From positions 1 through 19,981 of the forward strand of contig DATDMG010000315.1 in the NCBI GenBank assembly GCA_036518955.1: 19,981 nt of DNA. The letters run 5' to 3'. A program made the position numbers and the translations under genes. The notes beneath the pieces were generated by a model. It did no database searches, had not been told where the DNA came from, and saw nothing but the letters and a program-made list of their open reading frames with translations. Source of the stretch: DATDMG01 sp036518955 (lineage in GTDB: Bacteria; Actinomycetota; Actinomycetes; Actinomycetales; Kineosporiaceae). This document shows positions 1 through 10,274 of the stretch, piece by piece; within the stretch, counting starts at the first letter, position 1, and every line of letters starts with the position of its first letter.

Positions 1-876
1 CGCCGGGGCCGCGGCACCCCGGACGGCGGCACCCCGGACGGCGGCCGCCACCCGGACGGCGTCGGCCGACGGCCTGACCGCGTGCACCCGGACCGCCCAC
101 GCCCCCGCGGCCGCGGCCAGGGCGGTGGTCGCGGTGGTCGCGGCGTCCCGGTCTCCCGGAGGTGCCGGCTCGCCGTCGGGCCCGGTGAGCAGCGAACCGA
201 GAAAGCGCTTTCGCGACGCCCCGACGAGGACCGGGAGGCCGACCGAGGTCAGCTCGCCGAGCCGGGCCAGCAGCTGCCAGTTGTGCTCGGCCGTCTTGGC
301 GAAGCCCAGTCCGGGGTCGAGGATCAGCCGGCGGAGGTCGACGCCGGACTCGGCCAGCAGCTCGATGCGCCGGCGCAGCTCGGTCACCACGTCAGTGACG
401 ACGTCGTCGTAGCCGGCGAGATCCTGCATGACGGCGCTGGGGCCGCGCCAGTGCATCGCGACGTAGACCGTCGCGGTGCGGGCGACGAGCGCGGCCATGT
501 CCGGGTCGGCCTGCCCGGCACTGACGTCGTTGACGATCAGTGCCCCGGCGTCCAGGGCTGCGCGGGCGACGACCGCACGGCTGGTGTCCACGCTCACGAC
601 CGCACCCTGCCCCGCCAGCCCCCGGATCACCGGCAGCACCCGGCGGAGCTCCTCCTCGACCGGGACCCGCCCGGCGCCCGGCCGGGTCGACTCACCACCG
701 ACATCCAGCAGGTCGGCGCCCTCGGCGAGCAACCGAAGACCGTGATCCACCGCAGCCTCCGGCCGCGACCAGAGACCACCGTCGCTGAACGAGTCGGGGG
801 TCACATTGATCACACCCATCACGAGGCATCGCCCGGCACCGGCCAGCCGCCCAGGGAGCCCCAGCACCTCGTGCAC
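1..876 (-). CDS. folP: Dihydropteroate synthase (3' end outside window)
   Basis: Condenses 6-hydroxymethyl-7,8-dihydropterin diphosphate with p-aminobenzoate to make 7,8-dihydropteroate, the sulfonamide-sensitive step of folate synthesis; cytosolic. Reading the minus strand gives an open frame with all family motifs in order: MGVINVTPDSFSDGG (from residue 20), LLDVGGESTRPGAG, SVDTSRA, NDVSAG, MHWRG, ILDPGLGFAKTAEHNW, GASRKRFLG and a closing RVHAVRPSADAV. The start is taken as GTG 876: an in-frame stop lies about 45 bases upstream, no ATG follows it, and a GGATAGGG ribosome site sits about 9 bases before; GTG 867 is the alternative. The frame is still open at base 1 after 292 codons, already slightly longer than a usual DHPS, so only a short tail should be missing. 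That tail contains a tandem repeat (VRGAA twice). folB and folK would be expected next, outside the window. Confidence 0.96.
   Translation of the reverse strand, partial: MHEVLGLPGRLAGAGRCLVMGVINVTPDSFSDGGLWSRPEAAVDHGLRLLAEGADLLDVGGESTRPGAGRVPVEEELRRVLPVIRGLAGQGAVVSVDTSRAVVARAALDAGALIVNDVSAGQADPDMAALVARTATVYVAMHWRGPSAVMQDLAGYDDVVTDVVTELRRRIELLAESGVDLRRLILDPGLGFAKTAEHNWQLLARLGELTSVGLPVLVGASRKRFLGSLLTGPDGEPAPPGDRDAATTATTALAAAAGAWAVRVHAVRPSADAVRVAAAVRGAAVRGAAAPA
13..42. repeat. 15-bp tandem repeat in the folP tail
   Basis: GGCACCCCGGACGGC occurs twice head to tail (13-27 and 28-42), followed by a diverged third unit at 43-60. The period is a multiple of three, so it adds five-residue units (VRGAA on the folP strand) without breaking the frame. 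It lies past the last conserved DHPS motif. Confidence 0.85.
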
Positions 877-958
877 GATCCAAACCCTATCCAGCAGCCA
901 CCCGTTCGCGCCTTTTCACTGCCCGCCGAGTTGTCACCATGATCTGGATCCGATCGCA

Positions 959-994
959 CAGCTCTCCTCAGGCGTGCAGCTCTCCTCAGGCGTG
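959..994. repeat. Perfect 18-bp direct tandem repeat
   Basis: CAGCTCTCCTCAGGCGTG occurs twice with no gap (959-976 and 977-994), 83 to 118 bases upstream of the folP start. Two copies at a spacing of 18 bp, not a whole number of helical turns, could be slipped-strand duplication or paired protein sites; nothing in the sequence decides this. Confidence 0.85.
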
Positions 995-1146
995 CGGCGT
1001 TCCGTCCGATGTGACCGGACGACCGTGCGCCCGGACGCCCGCGCACAGCCGGTCATGAATTCCCCGGTATGCGCATCCGTACTGCGCCGAAGGCATTGCT
1101 CCACAGCGTGTTTCGTCCGTGGCTCGGCGCGAACGATCGCAGGTCA

Positions 1147-1352
1147 CCCCTTGTGCGACAGGGCAAGGGGAGGTAGAAATCCCCCACGCCATCGGGCTTT
1201 CGATGGTCGACGCCGGGGCTTCCCGGCGGACCCGAAGCGGCGGGGCAGCCCGCCACGGAGGGGCTGCCGCGGGATGCCGGGCGGATCCGTCCGCTCGGGT
1301 GCGCGCGGCGGTGACGATCGCGATGATGGCGACGGAGCGGCCCTGAGGGGCC
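1147..1352. other. Cluster of local hairpins, possible structured RNA
   Basis: Perfect stems in order: 1147-1153 with 1164-1170 (7 bp), 1189-1194 with 1201-1206 (6 bp, CCATCG/CGATGG), 1211-1217 with 1222-1228 (7 bp, loop GCTT), 1244-1251 with 1261-1268 (8 bp, GGCAGCCC/GGGCTGCC), 1281-1285 with 1290-1294 (5 bp) and 1339-1343 with 1348-1352 (5 bp). Single stems of this size are common by chance at this GC content; the density, the lack of a coding frame and the strong hairpin downstream are why it is listed. The strand is undetermined; with the 1494-1530 hairpin as its end it would be plus. Confidence 0.3.
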
Positions 1353-1493
1353 CTGGGCACCGGCGGGGGCACCCGGCGGAGCCGGCGCGGACGGCGTCGC
1401 GTGGGGTTCCGATCCACCGTTCCACCGCCAGGCACGCTGCCACCGACGTCTGCAGTGCGAGGCACGGGGAGCCGTCCCCCGAGTGTCCTGGCC

Positions 1494-1530
1494 GTAAGGC
1501 CCCTCGAGCGCGAATCTCGAGGGGCCTTAC
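1494..1530. terminator. Perfect 15-bp-stem hairpin, terminator-like
   Basis: Stem GTAAGGCCCCTCGAG (1494-1508), loop CGCGAAT, and the exact complementary arm (1516-1530). No U-run follows on either strand, as is common for actinobacterial terminators. It lies 126 bases before the molybdoenzyme start and more than 600 bases upstream of folP, so it does not end a visible gene. It would end an unannotated plus-strand transcript, or shield the oxidoreductase from upstream transcription. Confidence 0.6.
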
Positions 1531-1656
1531 TCGTCCCGGCGCCGGATGCCGCGGGCACCGTTCGACCCTCCTGGTCTATCCCGTCACCCCCCGCCCGACG
1601 CGGACCGACACGCCCGCGCGACAATCAAGGTCCACCCGGTGATGGAGGAGGTGACC

Positions 1657-3708
1657 GTGCGCGAGGTCATCGGTGCGTGCGCTCTGGACTGTCCTGACGC
1701 CTGCTCCTGGGTGGTCACCGTGGACGACGGCGCCGCCGTCCGGCTACGGGGCAACCCGGACCACCCGATCACCCGCGGCACCCTCTGCGCCAAGGTGACT
1801 CCCTTCCTGCAGTATGCGGCGTCGCCGCACCGGCTACGGCACCCGCTGCGGCGAAGCGGTCCCAAGGGGAGCGGCGAGTTCGACCCGATCGGCTGGGACG
1901 AGGCTCTGGCCGACATCGCCGAGCGGATCCGGGACGCCGTCGACACCGACGGGGGCGAGGCCGTCTGGCCCTTCGTCGGCACCGGCACCCTCGGCTACCT
2001 CCAGGGCTGCGGCGCCGAGGGGACCCGACTGTTCCATGCCCTCGGTGCGAGCCGGCACCGGGTCGACATCTGTTCCCCGGCCGGCCACGCGGGCATGTCG
2101 TACACGACGGGATCCGCGTTCGGCATGGATCCCGCCGATCTGTCCCGATCGGCGCTGATCCTGCTCTGGGGCACCAACACGCTGACGACCAACCTTCATC
2201 TGTGGCCGTTCGTCACGCAAGGTCGCGGGCAGGGGGCCCCGCTCGTCGTCGTCGACCCGATAAGGACGCGCACGGCGGAACGCGCGGACCGGCACCTGGC
2301 CCCGCGGCCCGGCACCGATGCCGCGCTGGCCCTCGGGCTGATGGCGGAGCTGGTCCGGCTCGGCGCGACCGATGAGGACTACCTGGATCGCTGGACGCTG
2401 GGCTGGCCGGAGTTCCGCGACGCCGAGCTGGCCGGGTGGAGCGCGCACCGGGCTGCCGACGTCTGCGGGCTCGACGTCGACGACGTGATCTGGCTGGCCG
2501 AGCGGATCGCCGCCTGCCGGCCCACCGGCATCCGGACCATGATGGGCATGCAGCGCCACCGCGGCGGCGGCGCCGCGATGCGGGTGCTCTCCTGCCTGCC
2601 GGCCGTCACCGGCGACTACGCCCGGCCGGGTGGCGGGATGTGCTACTCGACCGGCCCCGCCTACGGCCTCGACACCGCCGCGCTGTCGAGGCCCGACCTG
2701 CAGCCGGCCGGGCCCACCCGGATCCTGAAGATGTCGGCCCTGGGCCGGCAGTTGCTCGAGCTGGACGACCCGCCGGTCCGGACGCTGGTGATCTGGGCCG
2801 CCAACCCGATGGTGAGCAACCCGGACACGAACGCCACCCGGGCCGGCCTGCTGCGGGACGGGCTGTTCACCGTCGTCATCGACCACGTGCTGACCGACAC
2901 CGCCCGGTACGCCGACATCGTGCTGCCGAGCACGACCCAGCTCGAGCATACGGACCTGCACACCTCGTACACGCATCTGGCGCTGCAGTGGAACGCGCCC
3001 GCGGTCCCGCCGCCCGGCGAGTGCCTTCCGCACACGGAGATCTTCCGCCGCCTCGCCCGCGCGCTCGGGTTCACCGACCCTGCGCTGACCGCCTCGGACG
3101 ACGAACTCGCCGAGGCTGCCCTGTCGGGTGACCACCCCTCGCTCCGGGGCGTCACGCTCGACCTGCTGAAGCGGCAGGGGTGGGCTCGGCTCGCCTGGCC
3201 CGACCCGTGCCTGCCCTTCGCCGATGGCTTCCCCACGCCGTCCGGGCGTTTCGAGTTCCGCTCGGAGCGGGGGGCCGCGGACGGCGCGGGGGCCTTCCCG
3301 TCGTACGTCGCCCCGCGCAGTGTCGGCCGGCGGCACGCCGCTGACGACGGGAGCCTCGAACTGATCTCCGCAGCGCAGCACTACCTCCTCAACTCGACGT
3401 TCGCGCGGGGACCGCGCGCCGCGGCGGCCGGCGAGCCGACCGTGCTGCTGCACCCGGACGACGCCGCCGAGCGCGGCATCGGTGACGGCGCGATGGTCCT
3501 GCTGAGCAACGAGCGCGGGTCCTTCACGGCGCGAGCGACCCTGACGGACGGCGTCCGGCGTGGGGTCGCCGCGACCTCCAAGGGCTTCTGGCCCGCCCGG
3601 CCCGGCGCGGGGACGGTGAACGCCGTGACGGCCGACCACTCGTCCGATCTCGGCGACGGCGCGACCTTCCACGACACCCGCGTCGACATCACGCCGTCGC
3701 CGGCCTGA
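1657..3708 (+). CDS. Molybdopterin-dependent oxidoreductase, 4Fe-4S type
   Basis: A DMSO-reductase-superfamily enzyme using a bis-pterin Mo or W cofactor; the substrate cannot be told from sequence. An N-terminal iron-sulfur motif is visible: C8, C12, C16 and C44 (CALDCPDACSW ... TLCAKV). DICSPAGHAG follows, with C139 where family members carry the metal-ligating Cys, Sec or Ser. Later come the Rossmann-like parts (ILLWGTNTLTTN, LVVVDPIRTRTAERAD, IWAANPMVSNPD, ADIVLPSTTQLEHTD) and a molydopterin-dinucleotide-binding beta-barrel from about residue 560. The start is GTG 1657 because GGAGGAGG lies 5-6 bases before it; ATG 1642 and ATG 1546 are in frame but lack a good site. 683 residues, no Tat signal and no neighbouring electron-transfer subunit or cofactor gene, so it is probably a cytosolic single-subunit catalyst. 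It sits alone on the plus strand inside a conserved minus-strand gene order. Confidence 0.9.
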   Translation: MREVIGACALDCPDACSWVVTVDDGAAVRLRGNPDHPITRGTLCAKVTPFLQYAASPHRLRHPLRRSGPKGSGEFDPIGWDEALADIAERIRDAVDTDGGEAVWPFVGTGTLGYLQGCGAEGTRLFHALGASRHRVDICSPAGHAGMSYTTGSAFGMDPADLSRSALILLWGTNTLTTNLHLWPFVTQGRGQGAPLVVVDPIRTRTAERADRHLAPRPGTDAALALGLMAELVRLGATDEDYLDRWTLGWPEFRDAELAGWSAHRAADVCGLDVDDVIWLAERIAACRPTGIRTMMGMQRHRGGGAAMRVLSCLPAVTGDYARPGGGMCYSTGPAYGLDTAALSRPDLQPAGPTRILKMSALGRQLLELDDPPVRTLVIWAANPMVSNPDTNATRAGLLRDGLFTVVIDHVLTDTARYADIVLPSTTQLEHTDLHTSYTHLALQWNAPAVPPPGECLPHTEIFRRLARALGFTDPALTASDDELAEAALSGDHPSLRGVTLDLLKRQGWARLAWPDPCLPFADGFPTPSGRFEFRSERGAADGAGAFPSYVAPRSVGRRHAADDGSLELISAAQHYLLNSTFARGPRAAAAGEPTVLLHPDDAAERGIGDGAMVLLSNERGSFTARATLTDGVRRGVAATSKGFWPARPGAGTVNAVTADHSSDLGDGATFHDTRVDITPSPA

Positions 3709-3718
3709 GCCGCCGGCG
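3698..3718. terminator. GC hairpin across the oxidoreductase stop codon
   Basis: CGCCGGC (3698-3704) pairs with GCCGGCG (3712-3718) around a seven-base loop that contains the TGA stop. It lies in the short gap between two convergent genes, so it could help end either transcript, but it has no U-tract and may be chance. Confidence 0.3.
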
Positions 3719-3767
3719 CCCTCACCCGGCGCCCCTCACCCGGCCAGGCGGCCCCTCGGTCCCCTCA

Positions 3768-6700
3768 TCACCCTGCCAGGTGACCCCAGTCCGGCTCCAG
3801 CGCGTGCCAGGCGCCGCTGGCCACGACGGAGCCGTGCTGCAGCACGAGCACCCGGTCGGCCTGCACCAGAGCGGCCCGCTTGGAGGTCGAGCCGATGACG
3901 GTGACACCGTGTCCCCGGAGCGCCTGCCAGAGCTCGAGCTCGGTCGTCACGTCGAGCGCCGACGAGACGTCGTCCGCGATGAGCAGTTCGGTGTCGGGCG
4001 CCAGGGCCCGAGCCAGGGCCAGCCGCTGCAGCTGGCCGCCGGAGAGCCGAGTCCCCTTGTGGCCGATCAGCAGGCCGAGGCCGCTCCCCGCCGCCGTCAG
4101 GTCGTACTCCAGCCGCGCCGTCGAGACGGCAGCGGCGGCGTCCAGGTCGTGGCCGAGCCTGATGTTGTCGGCGACGGTCCCGGAGAGCACCCGGGGCAGC
4201 TGCGCGACGTAGCCGACCTGGCTCGGGCGGAGGAAGACCTCCGGTTCGGTCACCCGGCGCCCGTTCCAGCGGAGTACGCCCTGGTGGTGCACGATCCCGG
4301 CGAGCGCGCGGAGCAGTGACGACTTGCCGGCACCGACCGGACCCGTCACGAGCACCAGCTCGCCGCGCTCGACCTGCAGGTTCACGTCGGCGACGCCGAC
4401 CGTCCCGTCCTCGTGGACGGCCCCGAACCCGACGAGGTCGAGCCGTCGCAACCGGTGTCGCCGGGGCGGCTCGGGCGCCGGCCCGGTGCCGGCCGACAGG
4501 TCGACGCCGGCGACGGACGCCGAGTACCGCGCCACCCCGGACATCGCCACCGTGCGCCGGGTCCACACCCGGGCGGACGGGAACTGTGACACGAACGAGG
4601 CCGTCGTCCACGCGAACCAGCGGGCCGCCCCCAGGGTGGACACGGCGACGAGTGCGCCGTCGGCGGAGATCCCGCCGGCGAGATACCCGGCCCACACGCC
4701 GATCGGCAGCAGCCCGCTGGTCAGGGACGGCGTCGAGCGCGCCCACACCTGGACGGAGATCTCCCGCCGCTGCTGGTCGCTCCGGGCGGCGTCCAGCCGG
4801 GCGAGGTGCGCCAGAACCGGCTCCGTCGCCCCGGCCAGCTTGATCGTCCGGGCGGCGGACAGTGACGAGACGAGCGCCGTCGCGAAGGCCGCACGGGCGG
4901 ACACCGTCCGCCGCGCCGATCGCTCGAGCCGCCGCCCGAACCCGGTCGCGGCCAGACCGGAACCCACCGTGGTGGCGGCGAAGAACAGCCCGGGCACGAT
5001 GGATCCCGCGACCGCGGTCATCGAGACCAGGACGGTCACCGCGATCGCCTGGTCGATCACGTTGTCCGCCAGGGCGATGACCCGCTCGGTGTCCCCGGCC
5101 TGCGCGACGACCTCGGCCGGGGTGTGCCCGCTGACGCGCCGCGGCCCGGTCTGGCCGTTCGCCAGCCCCAACCCGATACGCAGCATCTGCCGGGTCCACC
5201 ACTCCGGGAACCAGCGGCCGGGGAACCACGGCAGCGGCACCGCCACCAGGAGCGCCGCCACGATCGCGGCGGCCGTCCCGGCCACACCCGGCCCCGGGCG
5301 ACCGCCCACGAGGCGCGCCCACAGCCAGGGCAGCAGCACGCCGTCCAGGCCGAGGAACACCATCACGGCGAACACGCCGACGGCTGCCAGCCCGTACCGA
5401 GGGTCGTTCGTCACCAGCCGGACGATCTCCCGGAACGTGCGGGCCTCCGGCGGCGGCGGGAGCGGCGGCCGCACGGCCTGCGGTGGCTCGGCCCGTCGTG
5501 GCTCGACCGGCCGGGGCACCGGGCGTGGCTGCGTCACGCCCGGGCCCGGCGGCTCGACGACCGGCGGCGTCAGTCCCAGCAGGCCCTCGACGACGGACGA
5601 CTGCTCGAGCGTGCGGCCGTCAGCCGCCAGGGCGGGCGGGGCCGGGCGCCCGGCGGGCACCTGCTCCCGGCCGGCAGCCCTGCTGGTCGCGAGCAGCGCC
5701 GCGAACCGGCGGGAGGACCGCAGTGACCCCGCCTCGAGCACGGCGCCGTCCGCCAGGACGACGACCTCGTCGCAGTGCCGAAGCGACGAGATCCGGTGCG
5801 CGATGACGATGCCGATCCGCCCGGCGAGCAGCCGCTCGGTCGCCCGCTGGACGCGCGCCTCGGTGGCCGGATCGAGCCGCGCGGTCGCCTCGTCGAGGAT
5901 GACCACGTGCGGGTCCCGGACCAGGATCCGGGCGAAGGCGACGAGCTGCTCCTGCCCGGCCGACAACACGTGACCACCGTCGCCGAGCCTGGTCTGCAGG
6001 CCGTGCGGCAGGTCGTCGACCCACGCCGTCAGGCCCAGCTCTGCCATCGCCGCCGCGACCCGGCCGATCAGCTCCGGGTCGAACAGTGCCACGTTCTCGG
6101 CGAGCGTCCCGGCCACGATCTCGGTGCGCTGCGGGACGACGGCCACGAACCGGCGCAGCCGGACCAGGTCGAGGTCGAGCACGTCCTGCCCGGCCAGGCT
6201 GACGGTGCCCCGGGGCAGATCCACGGCGCGCGTCAGCGCTTTCGCGAGCGTCGACTTGCCCGACCCGCTGCGCCCGACGATCGCGTACGAGCGGCCCGGG
6301 ACGAACGTGAGCCGGACGTCGCTCAGCGCCGGCGGCGCGCTCGCCGGCGCGCTCGGATACCGGAGGGTCAGGCCGCGGACGGTGAGGGGACCGGGCCGCG
6401 GCACGGCACCGCCCGTCCGTTCCTGCGTGGACGCGGCGAGCAGCTGGATGCGCCCCCAGGCGCCCAGGCCGTACTGCAGCTCGGGGATGCGGTGACTGAT
6501 CTGCTCGACCGTCCCCCCGAAGCCGAGGGCGAGCAGCCAGACGGCGGTCAGCCGGGCGGCGTCGACGTGACCCGTCGCCAGCCCCCAGGCGCCGCCCGCC
6601 ACGACCAGCGCGATCCCCACCCGGACGACGCCCGTCCCGGCGGTCATCACGCCCGCGGAGAGCCGCCAGACCACCCTGCCGCGCTCCAGCGCGCTGCGCG

Positions 6701-7340
6701 CCCGACGGGCGTACAGCTGCAGCACGTACGGCCGGGCCAGGCTGGTTCGGACGTCGTCCTGGCCGTGCACGGCCTCCTCGGTGACCGCGGCGACGTCCGA
6801 CCAGGCCTCCTCCTCGGCCATCCGGGCCGGGGCGATCCGGCGGATCCGGTCGGTCAGGGTCAGGCCGAGGAAGGCGGCCGAGGCCAGCAGCACCAGCCCG
6901 GCCGGCCACCAGACGACGAACGCGACGGCGACGGACACCGCGCCCGCCACCAGCGCCCGGATCACGGGCACGCCACTCCCGCGCAGCTCGGCGCCGACCT
7001 GGTACACGTCGTTGTCGATCCGATCGAGGAGCTCACCGACCGCGGTGCCCTCCAAAGTGGCGACGTCCTGCCCGAAGGCGACGCGCGTCAGCCTCCGCCG
7101 GACGTCGGCGGACCAGTCGGCGGTCAACGCGGCGACGACGAGCCCGACCGCGAGATCGGTCGTCGCCGCCGCGACCAGAGCGAGGAGCAGCCCGGCGAAG
7201 GCCGACAGGGAGCGGTCCACCAGGACCGCACCGGCGAGCGCCGCCGCCGCGGCCTGCCCGGAGGCTCCGAGCACGATGAGACAGGCCACCAGCGTGGATC
7301 GGCGCGCCGACGTGGCCCACAGGTCGCGCAGCAGGCACAC
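3768..7340 (-). CDS. Two-in-one ABC exporter, TMD-NBD-TMD-NBD
   Basis: An inner-membrane ABC exporter with both halves fused (1190 residues, similar in size and plan to the mycobacterial Rv0194-type efflux pumps; the substrate is unknown). Half 1: membrane segments at about 15-290, then an NBD with Walker A GRSGSGKS (356-363), Q404, LSAGQ (459-463), VVILDE (E484) and H515. A Pro-rich linker covers about 560-632. Half 2: membrane segments at about 645-905, then an NBD with GPVGAGKS (1000-1007), Q1047, LSGGQ (1099-1103), LLIADD and STSKR where the H-loop should be. In NBD2 the catalytic Glu is Asp1124 and the switch His is Ser1153 by alignment to NBD1, so site 2 should be weak or dead, as in asymmetric exporters. 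The start is GTG 7340, preceded by a GGGGGGA ribosome site. It lies 114 bases after folE and is not part of the usual fol operon. The substrate range is not predictable from sequence. Confidence 0.93.
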   Translation of the reverse strand: MCLLRDLWATSARRSTLVACLIVLGASGQAAAAALAGAVLVDRSLSAFAGLLLALVAAATTDLAVGLVVAALTADWSADVRRRLTRVAFGQDVATLEGTAVGELLDRIDNDVYQVGAELRGSGVPVIRALVAGAVSVAVAFVVWWPAGLVLLASAAFLGLTLTDRIRRIAPARMAEEEAWSDVAAVTEEAVHGQDDVRTSLARPYVLQLYARRARSALERGRVVWRLSAGVMTAGTGVVRVGIALVVAGGAWGLATGHVDAARLTAVWLLALGFGGTVEQISHRIPELQYGLGAWGRIQLLAASTQERTGGAVPRPGPLTVRGLTLRYPSAPASAPPALSDVRLTFVPGRSYAIVGRSGSGKSTLAKALTRAVDLPRGTVSLAGQDVLDLDLVRLRRFVAVVPQRTEIVAGTLAENVALFDPELIGRVAAAMAELGLTAWVDDLPHGLQTRLGDGGHVLSAGQEQLVAFARILVRDPHVVILDEATARLDPATEARVQRATERLLAGRIGIVIAHRISSLRHCDEVVVLADGAVLEAGSLRSSRRFAALLATSRAAGREQVPAGRPAPPALAADGRTLEQSSVVEGLLGLTPPVVEPPGPGVTQPRPVPRPVEPRRAEPPQAVRPPLPPPPEARTFREIVRLVTNDPRYGLAAVGVFAVMVFLGLDGVLLPWLWARLVGGRPGPGVAGTAAAIVAALLVAVPLPWFPGRWFPEWWTRQMLRIGLGLANGQTGPRRVSGHTPAEVVAQAGDTERVIALADNVIDQAIAVTVLVSMTAVAGSIVPGLFFAATTVGSGLAATGFGRRLERSARRTVSARAAFATALVSSLSAARTIKLAGATEPVLAHLARLDAARSDQQRREISVQVWARSTPSLTSGLLPIGVWAGYLAGGISADGALVAVSTLGAARWFAWTTASFVSQFPSARVWTRRTVAMSGVARYSASVAGVDLSAGTGPAPEPPRRHRLRRLDLVGFGAVHEDGTVGVADVNLQVERGELVLVTGPVGAGKSSLLRALAGIVHHQGVLRWNGRRVTEPEVFLRPSQVGYVAQLPRVLSGTVADNIRLGHDLDAAAAVSTARLEYDLTAAGSGLGLLIGHKGTRLSGGQLQRLALARALAPDTELLIADDVSSALDVTTELELWQALRGHGVTVIGSTSKRAALVQADRVLVLQHGSVVASGAWHALEPDWGHLAG

Positions 7341-7454
7341 GGGAGATCCCCCCAGGACGTGCGGAACGGGCTTCCAGCGTGCTCGCCCGGCACCGGCCGC
7401 GACAACGGAATTACCGCATCATGATCGCTTTCGGCGGCCTCGACGCGCTACGGC

Positions 7455-8101
7455 TCAGGCCGACCGACCGAGGATCAGGCTCATCGCCTCGGCCCGGGTC
7501 GCCGCGTTCCGGAGCATCCCGCGGACGGCGCTCGTCACCGTGCGCGACCCCGGCTTGCGGACACCGCGCATCGACATGCAGAGGTGCTCGCACTCGACGA
7601 CCACGATCACGCCGCGCGGCGCCAGGAGGTTGACGAGGGCGTCCGCCACCTGGGTGGTCAGTCGTTCCTGGACCTGGGGACGGCGCGCGTACACGTCCAC
7701 CAGGCGGGCGAGCTTGCTCAGCCCGGTGATCCGGCCGTCCTCGGACGGGATGTAGCCGACATGGGCGACGCCGTGGAAGGGCACCAGGTGGTGCTCGCAG
7801 CAGGAGAAGACCTCGATGTCCTTGACCAGCACCATCTCGTCGTGGCCCAGGTCGAAGGTGGTGGTCAGGACGTCCTCCGGCTGCTGCCAGAGGCCGGCGA
7901 AGAGCTCGGAGTACGCGCGGGCGACCCGGGCCGGGGTCTGCCGCAGGCCGTCGCGGTCCGGGTCCTCCCCGATCGCCAGCAGGATCTCCCGGACCGCATG
8001 CTCCACCCGGGCCGCGTCGTACGGCCTGCGTGCCGCGACGTCCGCAGTCGGCGAAGGGAGGGTGACCGGGCCGATCGGCGAGCCCGGCGGCGACGAGTGG
8101 T

Positions 8102-8105
<4 letters not shown>
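7455..8105 (-). CDS. folE: GTP cyclohydrolase I, probable CTG start
   Basis: Converts GTP to 7,8-dihydroneopterin triphosphate, the first step to folate. Zinc ligands are C103, H106 (in SCCEHH) and C176 (in CEHLCM), with the family segments GLSKLARLVDVYARRPQVQERLT and MRGVRKPGS present. The only in-frame ATG/GTG/TTG is GTG 8006, which would remove the N-terminal RPYDAARVEHAVREIL stretch that aligns with other actinobacterial FolE (for instance FDQQRAEAAVRELL in mycobacteria). The frame is open further upstream, and a CTG at 8105 overlaps the ftsH stop (CTGA) with GGGGAG five bases ahead of it. This gives 216 residues and puts the zinc ligands close to the E. coli numbering (C110, H113, C181). 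If the CTG is not used, the gene begins at GTG 8006 with 183 residues. Translationally coupled to ftsH in either case. Confidence 0.95.
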
Positions 8106-10087
<1,982 letters not shown>

Positions 10088-10093
10088 TCAGCG

Positions 10094-10108
10094 GGGGCTG
10101 CCAGCCCC
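10094..10108 (-). promoter_or_regulatory. Hairpin in the ftsH ribosome-binding region
   Basis: GGGGCT and AGCCCC pair around GGC, ending six bases before the ATG of ftsH on the minus strand, exactly where a ribosome site should be. It could limit initiation or be chance; no clear alternative Shine-Dalgarno is visible. Confidence 0.35.
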
Positions 10109-10274
10109 GTCCCTTCCGCTCGCACTCAACTGGAACGACGGTACACGCCACCATGCCGTGCGCTTGCACGGTCCGCACGCGGTCCCTCGCAGGCACAACG
10201 GGCGGCCGAGGTGCGATGTTCCGGTCCTGGTCGACGCCCGTCGCCGGCGAGGGGATCGCGGGCGACGCAGGGTG

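Larger units (their letters stand above)
877..1656. other. 780-base stretch with no convincing gene
   Basis: This separates the divergent folP and molybdoenzyme starts. Open frames exist on both strands, for example minus 986-1624 and plus 806-1642, but their translations are Arg/Pro/Ala-rich with no recognisable domain, as expected of random GC-rich DNA. What can be seen is an 18-bp tandem repeat near folP, an AT-richer part around 1040-1140 (with palindromes GAATTC and ATGCGCAT) that could hold promoters, a run of local hairpins at 1147-1352, and a perfect terminator-like hairpin at 1494-1530. I recognise no tRNA, tmRNA, RNase P or known riboswitch consensus, though I could not run a covariance search. 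Confidence 0.6.

Noticed and set aside
1040..1530. tmRNA, RNase P RNA, SRP RNA or a known folate/Moco riboswitch
   Set aside because: I looked for the conserved core sequences from memory on both strands and found none; only generic hairpins are visible.
986..1624. A 212-codon minus-strand frame in the folP upstream gap
   Set aside because: Its composition is random-looking (Arg, Pro, Ala, Gly), it crosses the hairpin at 1494-1530, and it matches no family I know.
1834..3672. A 612-codon open frame on the minus strand
   Set aside because: It mirrors the molybdoenzyme codons exactly. The translation is Arg/Gly/Val-rich without domains, while the plus strand has clear motifs.
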